A program made the translations under genes and the position numbers. 38,593 nt of DNA from Lactobacillales bacterium. GTDB lineage: Bacteria > Bacillota > Bacilli > Lactobacillales > Streptococcaceae. Every line of letters starts with the position of its first letter. Position 1 is the stretch's first letter. Below, in pieces: positions 33,077-38,593 of this stretch. The stretch is taken from positions 1 through 38,593 of the forward strand of contig JAITQW010000038.1 of assembly GCA_031288715.1 (NCBI GenBank). The letters are read 5' to 3'. The notes below the pieces were generated by a model, which did no database searches, was not told where the DNA came from, and saw only the letters and a list, made by a program, of their open reading frames with translations.

Positions 33077-33202
33077 CAAAATCTTAAGTGTAAAACTTTT
33101 TGGCACCAAAAGGTACATCTTACCTAACCTCTATAAATAATGTTTGCATTAATATGAAAAAACAAAATTAAGTTAACAGATTCTAAGAAAGTGGGCTCAT
33201 TT

Positions 33203-34582
33203 ATGACTGAGTTGATTGAACGGATGCCGCCACAAGACAAAGAGGCAGAGCAAGCAGTGTTGGGATCAGTGTTTTTATTACAGGATGCATACTATGCTGT
33301 GGCAGAGTATATAGTAGCAGAAGATTTTTATTTGCATCAGCATCGAATCATTTTTGAGGCGATGACTCGTTTGATGGATCGAAATGTTCCGGTAGATATT
33401 CGAACCATTACAGATGAACTTAGAAAATCAGCTCAACTTTATGACGCTGGTGGAATTAGCTATCTTTCTGAAATTGCAGTAATTGTTCCAAGTTCAGCAA
33501 GCGCTGGATATTATGCACAGATTGTTGCTGAAAAATCGGCGCGACGAAAATTAATTTCTGCAGGTACAGATGCAGTTCAAAAGGCATTTGATGGTGAGGG
33601 AGACGTTGCAGAATTACTGTTGAAAGCTGAGCAAGCGTTAATGGATATTTTGCAAGGAGCTCATCGAGAAGGTTTTCAGGCTATTTCGGATGTACTGGGC
33701 GAGAGTATGTTACAAATTGAAGAAAATGCTAAAAATCATGATCTTATAACTGGACTTGCGACAGGTTTTCCAGAATTAGATCGTATGACGGCAGGATTTC
33801 AATCTGACCAGTTAATTGTTCTGGCTTCTAGACCTGGTATGGGGAAGACGGCGTTTGCTCTTAATATTGCTCAGAATGTGGGAATTAAGTCATCTGAGAA
33901 AGTAGCTGTCTTTTCTTTGGAAATGAGTGCAGTGGATTTGGTAAATAGGATGCTTTGTGCGGAAGGATTGATCGATTCAGGCCGTTTACGAACAGGACAA
34001 CTGAACGAAGAAGAGTGGGAAAAATTAGTGATGGCTATGGGGCAGTTGTCAAATGCAGGTATTTATATTGACGATACTCCAGGCATCAGAGTTCCAGAAA
34101 TTCGTGCGAAATGTCGTAAATTAGCAAAAGAAAAAGGTAAGATGGGCCTAGTGGTTATCGATTATTTACAATTGATTGAAGGTAATCATCGTGAATCTCG
34201 TCAGCAGCAAGTTTCAGAAATTTCACGAGAATTGAAAAAATTAGCTAAAGAATTAAGTTGTCCTGTGGTTGCATTGAGCCAGTTATCTAGGGGAGTAGAA
34301 GCGCGCGAGAATAAGCGACCGATTCTTTCAGATTTGCGAGAATCAGGTGCTATTGAGCAAGATGCAGATCTTGTGATGTTTTTGTATCGAGAGGATTACT
34401 ATCGCAAAGAAGGTGAGGAAAGAGGCGAGGATGATGCGTATTTTGATGAGGATACTGCAACGATGGAAGTAGATTTGCAGAAAAATCGTGCGGGCAAACG
34501 AGGAGTGGCAAAAATTATTTTCAAAAAAAATTATAATAAGTTTTTGCCGATTGCAAGGTCTGTGGATTCTCCGGTGTTTTAA
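33203..34582 (+). CDS. dnaB: Replicative DNA helicase DnaB
   Basis: Hexameric 5'-3' helicase (DnaC in Bacillus naming) that unwinds DNA at the replication fork and recruits primase. 459 residues from ATG 33203; an in-frame GTG (33191) would add four residues, but the usual N terminus is the shorter one (ERMPPQDKEAEQAVLG). The N-terminal domain is followed by the RecA-like motor with Walker A SRPGMGKT (209-216), LVVIDYLQLIEG and the DnaB motif LSQLSRGVEARENKRP, with SDLRESGAIEQDADLVMFLYR. No gene for the plus-strand neighbours rplI or purA is present. The ribosome binding site is weak. Confidence 0.98.
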   Translation: MTELIERMPPQDKEAEQAVLGSVFLLQDAYYAVAEYIVAEDFYLHQHRIIFEAMTRLMDRNVPVDIRTITDELRKSAQLYDAGGISYLSEIAVIVPSSASAGYYAQIVAEKSARRKLISAGTDAVQKAFDGEGDVAELLLKAEQALMDILQGAHREGFQAISDVLGESMLQIEENAKNHDLITGLATGFPELDRMTAGFQSDQLIVLASRPGMGKTAFALNIAQNVGIKSSEKVAVFSLEMSAVDLVNRMLCAEGLIDSGRLRTGQLNEEEWEKLVMAMGQLSNAGIYIDDTPGIRVPEIRAKCRKLAKEKGKMGLVVIDYLQLIEGNHRESRQQQVSEISRELKKLAKELSCPVVALSQLSRGVEARENKRPILSDLRESGAIEQDADLVMFLYREDYYRKEGEERGEDDAYFDEDTATMEVDLQKNRAGKRGVAKIIFKKNYNKFLPIARSVDSPVF

Positions 34583-34654
34583 GCTCTAAAAATCTTATGT
34601 TCTTAGTGCTCATCGTGATTGTTGCATAAGCTTTTGGCAGCCAACAAAAAATTC

Positions 34655-34684
34655 TTGACGAGACTTGTGTTTAAGCGATACAAT
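34655..34684 (+). promoter_or_regulatory. Promoter of rpsB
   Basis: TTGACG (34655-34660), an 18-base spacer, then TACAAT (34679-34684). Transcription would begin near 34691, leaving a leader of about 228 bases before the rpsB start. Confidence 0.7.
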
Positions 34685-34690
34685 ATCAGG

Positions 34691-34918
34691 CGTTGCAACT
34701 ATGTTGTGACTATTACACATCTAAGATGAATGAGGAAGTTCATTCTGATGATTTAAGCCTGCTTTAGGTATGTCTTAAAGTCCTAATCATCTAATCTTGG
34801 AGAGGGTAGAATACTACAAATTTGCAAAACTGATTTTAAATCCTAATGGATATTTTATGAATACTTCTATAATGAGATATTTTAATGAGTTTTGCCTATA
34901 GAAAAGGTGGAAATAAAA
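34691..34918 (+). promoter_or_regulatory. Structured 5' leader of rpsB
   Basis: The leader contains GAATGA (34728-34733) / TCATTC (34740-34745), and GATGATT (34747-34753) / AATCATC (34785-34791) enclosing TAAG / CTTA (34754-34757 and 34774-34777). The helices are stacked and lack a terminator-like T-run. Leaders of ribosomal protein genes often bind the product for autoregulation; that is inference here. Confidence 0.45.
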
Positions 34919-35728
34919 ATGGCAGTAATTTCAATGAAGCAACTTTTAGAAGCTGGAGTTCATTTCGGGCATCAAACTCGTCGTTGGAATCCGAAAATGA
35001 ATAGATACATCTTTATGGCACGTAATGGAATTTACATTATTGACTTGCAAAAGACGGTGAAATTGATAGATTCTGCATATGAGTACGTGAAGAGAGTGGC
35101 AGATGAGGGCGGAATTGCGTTGTTTGTTGGAACTAAAAAACAAGCGCAAGAAGTTATCAAAAATGAAGCGATTCGCTCAGGGCAATATTATGTGAATCAT
35201 CGTTGGTTAGGTGGAACGTTAACTAACTGGGATACGATTCAAAAACGTATTGGTCGTTTGAAGCAAATTAAAAAAATGGAAAAAGATGGAACTTTTGAAA
35301 TTCTTCCTAAAAAAGAAGTTGTATTGTTGAATAAAGAACGTGAACGCTTAGAGAAATTCTTAGGTGGAATTGAAGATATGCCACGTATCCCAGATGTTCT
35401 TTACATCGTGGATCCTAAAAATGAAAGAATTGCTGTTCAAGAAGCACGTAAGCTAAATATTCCGATTGTAGCAATGGTTGATACAAATGCAGATCCAGAT
35501 GAGATTGATGTTGTTATTCCATCAAATGATGATGCAATTCGTGCGGTGAAATTGATTACAGCTAAGATAGCAGATGCATTTGTTGAAGCAAATCAAGGTG
35601 AAGAGCAAACAATTGAGGAAGCTCTTATTATAAAAGCAGAAGAGGCGAAAGTGACTGATGAAGTAGAAGAATCGTCCATTGAAGAAATTGTGGAATCATC
35701 AGAGAAGGTTGAAAAAACAGAAGAATAG
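34919..35728 (+). CDS. rpsB: 30S ribosomal protein S2
   Basis: Essential small-subunit protein at the 30S platform. 269 residues from ATG 34919, with AAAGGTGG nine bases upstream; an in-frame TTG at 34892 is rejected. Signatures are [22 protein letters not shown] at the N terminus, [33 protein letters not shown] and [21 protein letters not shown] long acidic C-terminal tail of about 45 residues follows the conserved domain, as seen in some Lactobacillales. The gene for elongation factor Ts (tsf), usually directly downstream, is absent: a strong terminator follows within 15 bases. Confidence 0.98.
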   Translation: MAVISMKQLLEAGVHFGHQTRRWNPKMNRYIFMARNGIYIIDLQKTVKLIDSAYEYVKRVADEGGIALFVGTKKQAQEVIKNEAIRSGQYYVNHRWLGGTLTNWDTIQKRIGRLKQIKKMEKDGTFEILPKKEVVLLNKERERLEKFLGGIEDMPRIPDVLYIVDPKNERIAVQEARKLNIPIVAMVDTNADPDEIDVVIPSNDDAIRAVKLITAKIADAFVEANQGEEQTIEEALIIKAEEAKVTDEVEESSIEEIVESSEKVEKTEE

Positions 35729-35740
35729 TAAATAATTATG

Positions 35741-35770
35741 AAGATCAGAACGGAAAGTTCTGATCTTTTT
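35741..35770 (+). terminator. Rho-independent terminator of rpsB
   Basis: AAGATCAGAAC (35741-35751) and GTTCTGATCTT (35757-35767) form a perfect 11-bp stem around GGAAA, followed by a T-run to 35770. Confidence 0.95.
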
Positions 35771-35873
35771 ATGTGCGCCCTGCATGAGTGAGTACTAGGT
35801 GGTGTGAGGGTGGCAAAAATTTCATTGAGCAGGTGAATAAAAATGCAGAAAATAATAAAAATATACGAAAAAA

Positions 35874-35903
35874 TTGTATATTTATTATTTTTTATGATAT
35901 ACT
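35874..35903 (+). promoter_or_regulatory. Promoter of the amino-acid ABC operon
   Basis: TTGTAT (35874-35879), an 18-base spacer, then TATACT (35898-35903), about 78 bases before the first gene of the operon. Confidence 0.6.
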
Positions 35904-35931
35904 AAATACATGAATTATTATTTATGTCTAA

Positions 35932-35950
35932 AATTATTCAGTAGGTATTA
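35932..35950 (-). repeat. Dispersed repeat A, single end in an operon leader
   Basis: AATTATTCAGTAGGTATTA differs at only two of 19 positions from the right end of the complete repeat A (14694-14712). It lies between the promoter and the first gene of the ABC operon, so it would be part of the leader RNA. No matching left end is nearby. Confidence 0.5.
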
Positions 35951-35980
35951 AATACTTTAAAACGGAGAGGAAGAGTAACA

Positions 35981-36817
35981 ATGAAATTAAATAAAATGGT
36001 TACAGGTACTTTATTTGCAGCAGTAACATTATTAGCAATCACAGGATGTGGGGAACAAAAATCTAAAGATTCTTTGGAAAATATAAAGGATAAGGGGACT
36101 TTAGTGGTTGCTACTTCAGCAGATTACCCGCCATATGAATTTTTGATTTCTGAGGATAGCAAAAATAAAATTGTAGGAATGGATATAGATTTGGCTGAAG
36201 CAATTGCTAAAAAATTAGGTGTGAAGCTTGAAATTAAAAATATGCAATTTGATTCTGTATTGGCATCTGTTTCTGCGGGGAAGACAGACATTGCAATATC
36301 TGGATTTAATATTACTGAAGAGCATAAGAAGTCTTTCGATTTTTCTATTTCTTATTATCATTCAAGTCAAGTAGCATTGATAAATAAAAAAGATGCTGAT
36401 AAATATACGAAATTATCTAATTTCAGTGGAAAAAAGATCATGACTCAACAAGGTTCTGTATGTAACGATGTTGCAAAAAAACAACTGCCTGATTCTCAAA
36501 TGATCACAACAGATGCGGTACCAAATGGTGTGATGCAGTTGCAATCAGGGAAAGTTGAGGCTATGATTTTGGATATTGCAGTGGCCAAAGGTTATGCGGA
36601 TAATAATCCAGATCTAGCAATTTCTATAGCAAAATTTAAAGAAGATGGCAGTGAAGAAAATGGGATTGTTCTACCAAAAAATAGTGGAAAATTGAAAAAA
36701 GAAATTGATGCAATTGTGAAAGAGCAAGTATCTAGCGGTAAGGTTAAAGAATATCTTAAGAAAAATGGGAAGCTGCAAGCGCAGATTGCAAAAGATGCAA
36801 TGAAAGGGAATCAATAG
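35981..36817 (+). CDS. Amino-acid ABC transporter substrate-binding lipoprotein
   Basis: Extracellular solute-binding protein of family 3, tethered to the membrane and feeding polar amino acids to the permease encoded next. 278 residues. The lipoprotein signal has lipobox AITGC with the lipidated Cys23. The mature part opens with KDKGTLVVATSADYPPYEFL and has GMDIDLAEAIAKKLG, both typical of the family, and a GKTDIAISGFNITEEHKKSFDFS core. Substrate specificity cannot be fixed from sequence; glutamine, arginine, histidine or cystine are candidates. A GGAGAGGAAG site is upstream. The permease starts four bases after the stop. Confidence 0.95.
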   Translation: MKLNKMVTGTLFAAVTLLAITGCGEQKSKDSLENIKDKGTLVVATSADYPPYEFLISEDSKNKIVGMDIDLAEAIAKKLGVKLEIKNMQFDSVLASVSAGKTDIAISGFNITEEHKKSFDFSISYYHSSQVALINKKDADKYTKLSNFSGKKIMTQQGSVCNDVAKKQLPDSQMITTDAVPNGVMQLQSGKVEAMILDIAVAKGYADNNPDLAISIAKFKEDGSEENGIVLPKNSGKLKKEIDAIVKEQVSSGKVKEYLKKNGKLQAQIAKDAMKGNQ

Positions 36818-36820
36818 AGG

Positions 36821-37513
36821 ATGAATGGAATGAATTTTAATTTTTTGCCGAAATATCTTCCTTATTTTTATGATGGAGCGATTGTTACTTTATTGATTGC
36901 GATATTCGTTGTGCTATTTGGGTTAATTATTGGAACGATAATCGCATTATTAAAGCTTTCTAAATATAGAGCTTTGCGTATAATAGCAGAGATTTATGTA
37001 GAAATATTGCGCGGAACTCCGATGTTGTTACAAATTATGGTATGGTTTGTAATTATTAAAATTAAACTTCCTTCAATTCCTATAGGAATTCTAGATGTGG
37101 ATTTAGAGGGCTTGATGATTGGGATTTTTGCTCTATCTTTGAATTCCGGAGCATATATTTCTGAGATTATTCGAGCAGGGATTAATGCGGTAGATACTGG
37201 ACAAAAAGAGGCAGCACATTCATTGGGGTTACGCCCACTTAAAACAATGCGATATGTGATTTTACCGCAAGCTATTAAGAACGTGTTGCCAGCGCTTGGG
37301 AATGAATTTGTGACGATTTTAAAAGATTCTTCTTTGCTTGGAAGTTTAGGAATTATGGATCTATTGTGGGGTGCAAAGACAGTTCAAACGGATACGTATC
37401 AATCATTGTCACCATTATTGGTTGCAGGTGCATTTTATTTTATCATGACATTTATTGTGAGTCGTTTGTTTCTTTTGGTTGAAAAACGATTAGATACGGG
37501 AAATTTGAGATAG
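36821..37513 (+). CDS. Amino-acid ABC transporter permease
   Basis: HisM/GlnP-type inner-membrane subunit for polar amino-acid import. 230 residues with about five membrane segments. The EAA loop that contacts the ATPase is present ([19 protein letters not shown], then [16 protein letters not shown]), as is [15 protein letters not shown], a conserved family segment near the N terminus. It lies between the binding protein and the ATPase, four bases after one and 16 before the other, forming one operon. A single permease gene implies a homodimeric channel unless a second permease is encoded elsewhere. Confidence 0.96.
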   Translation: MNGMNFNFLPKYLPYFYDGAIVTLLIAIFVVLFGLIIGTIIALLKLSKYRALRIIAEIYVEILRGTPMLLQIMVWFVIIKIKLPSIPIGILDVDLEGLMIGIFALSLNSGAYISEIIRAGINAVDTGQKEAAHSLGLRPLKTMRYVILPQAIKNVLPALGNEFVTILKDSSLLGSLGIMDLLWGAKTVQTDTYQSLSPLLVAGAFYFIMTFIVSRLFLLVEKRLDTGNLR

Positions 37514-37529
37514 ATTGAGGAGAAAAATC

Positions 37530-38264
37530 GTGAGTGAGAATTTGATTCAAGTAGAGGGCTTAGCCAAATCGTTTGGTAAACATGAAGTGTTAAAAGATAT
37601 TGATGTGACGATTCATGAAGGAGAAGTTGTGGTGGTGATTGGTCCTTCTGGTTCTGGAAAGAGCACATTTTTGCGGACTCTAAATTTACTGGAAACTCCA
37701 ACAAAAGGAGCGGTTAAATTTGAAGGGATTGATATCACTAATTCGAAGGTTGATATTTTTAAGTTGCGCGAGAAAATGGGTATGGTTTTTCAGCAATTTA
37801 ATTTGTTTCCACACTTGACGGTGTTGAAAAATCTTGTATTAGCGCCAATGAAAGTGAAAGGCATTTTGAAAGAGGAAGCAGAGAAAATTGCTGAGCAATT
37901 ACTTTTGAAGGTAGGACTTTCGGAAAAGTCAGAAAGCTTTCCTCAAAGTTTATCTGGTGGGCAACAACAACGAATTGCCATTGCGAGAGCTTTGGCGATG
38001 CAACCAGATGTAATGTTGTTTGATGAGCCAACTTCTGCGCTTGATCCTGAGATGGTAGGAGAAGTTTTAACTGTTATGCAGGATTTAGCACGAGAAGGAA
38101 TGTCGATGGTGATTGTAACGCATGAGATGGGATTTGCGAAAGAGGTTGCCAATCGAGTGATTTTTATGGCAGATGGGATGATCGTGGAAGAGGGGACACC
38201 TACGGAGATTTTTGAAATTCCAAAGCAAGAGCGGACTAAGGATTTTTTGTCGAAAGCTTTGTAA
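37530..38264 (+). CDS. Amino-acid ABC transporter ATP-binding protein
   Basis: ATPase of the polar amino-acid importer (GlnQ/HisP type). The start is the GTG at 37530 with GAGGAG eight bases upstream, giving 244 residues; the frame is open from a TTG at 37515 with no site of its own. Walker A is GPSGSGKST (38-46), the Q-loop region is [12 protein letters not shown], the signature is LSGGQQQR, Walker B is [14 protein letters not shown] and the switch histidine is in IVTHEMGF. It is the last gene of the three-gene operon. Confidence 0.97.
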   Translation: MSENLIQVEGLAKSFGKHEVLKDIDVTIHEGEVVVVIGPSGSGKSTFLRTLNLLETPTKGAVKFEGIDITNSKVDIFKLREKMGMVFQQFNLFPHLTVLKNLVLAPMKVKGILKEEAEKIAEQLLLKVGLSEKSESFPQSLSGGQQQRIAIARALAMQPDVMLFDEPTSALDPEMVGEVLTVMQDLAREGMSMVIVTHEMGFAKEVANRVIFMADGMIVEEGTPTEIFEIPKQERTKDFLSKAL

Positions 38265-38593
38265 GTGAAAGTAAATTTTTTTTGCAACAATATTTGCCCA
38301 TTTAGTCCACTCCTTCATGCTATTTCGTGCCTAATAGTGCAAAAGCGCCAAACAAAAAGCAATTGTTGAATATACGAAATTTTAAAGAAAAATTTCATGA
38401 TGGTACTTAATGCTGCATGTTTGTCTGGAATTTATATTACTTTGCAAGGTGATTATTAATCCAAATTAAGAATCAAAAAATAACAATGCATTTTATAGCT
38501 AAGTAGCTAAAAATGCATTGAATTAAATTTCTAAGAAAAATTAAGTTTGTTGAATACTGGCATTAATAGTCTTAATATAGCTATTCATTTATA
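38265..38593. other. Intergenic region at the window end
   Basis: 329 AT-rich bases with no gene. No terminator follows the ABC operon immediately. The only clear structure is the hairpin at 38484-38520. Confidence 0.6.
38484..38520. terminator. Long hairpin downstream of the ABC operon
   Basis: CAATGCATTTTATAGCTA (38484-38501) pairs with TAGCTAAAAATGCATTG (38504-38520) with one bulged base and a two-base loop. It lacks a T-run of the usual kind, so it may be a bidirectional terminator or a small palindromic element. Confidence 0.45.

Larger units (their letters stand above)
32772..33202. other. Intergenic region upstream of dnaB
   Basis: The 431-base gap contains a fragment of repeat A (32966-32985) and repeat B copy 3 (33001-33076). 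A short hairpin ACTTTTTGG (33095-33103) / CCAAAAGGT (33106-33114) follows. The first 150 bases are very AT-rich and presumably hold the promoter of the secreted-protein gene. rplI, often found upstream of dnaB, is absent. Confidence 0.6.

Noticed and set aside
38553-38593. Possible further repeat A copy at the window edge
   Set aside because: GGCATTA resembles part of the repeat end, but the rest does not align and the window stops; not enough to call.

Overview
The window is AT-rich chromosomal DNA from a low-GC Gram-positive bacterium, most likely a member of the Lactobacillales close to the enterococci. This rests on strong AGGAGG-type ribosome binding sites, a GAT tRNA-Ile without encoded CCA, a T-box leader in front of valS, HPr with both His15 and Ser46, a RecU/PBP1A pair, a YtxK-AckA pair, a ComX-like sigma factor, class C sortases and a Prs2-type PRPP synthetase. 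No species name can be supported from sequence alone.

Layout. 45-4791: tRNA-Ile, a ComX-like sigma factor (-), then an origin-proximal style block of yidC, rsmG, parA and parB (+). 4980-9304: two minus-strand genes for large AT-rich proteins I do not recognise; the upstream one has a signal peptide and they overlap at an in-frame A AAA AAA slippery heptamer. 9484-14492: prs2 (-), ptsH-ptsI (+), an aberrant deoC-like gene (+) and a nitroreductase (+). 14749-20229: pbp1A and recU (-), then ytxK and ackA (+). 20533-23070: two tandem class C sortases, each with an unusual C-terminal SpaA/Cna-B-like domain. 23150-28533: repeats, a Val T-box, valS, pflA (+) and a lactonase-family gene (-). 28822-32771: lepB (+), a nuclease-domain gene fragment (-), mntH (-) with a DtxR-family-like operator, trmB (+) and a small secreted protein (-). 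33203-38264: dnaB, rpsB (without tsf) and a three-gene polar amino-acid ABC transporter (+).

How it works together. Most genes are housekeeping: chromosome segregation (ParAB), membrane insertion and export (YidC, LepB), PTS energy coupling (HPr/EI), acetate overflow (AckA), anaerobic pyruvate cleavage (PflA), cell-wall synthesis (PBP1A), translation (ValRS, TrmB, RsmG, S2), replication (DnaB), and manganese and amino-acid uptake. The accessory material is the 4.3 kb secreted-protein locus, the sortase pair, the nuclease fragment and two families of small dispersed intergenic repeats (called A and B here), which occur next to each other at two loci.

The candidates most worth following are the frameshift-linked secreted repeat protein (4980-9304), the sortases with a pilin-type domain predicted on the cytoplasmic side, the deoC homologue with altered relay residues, and the dispersed A/B repeats.
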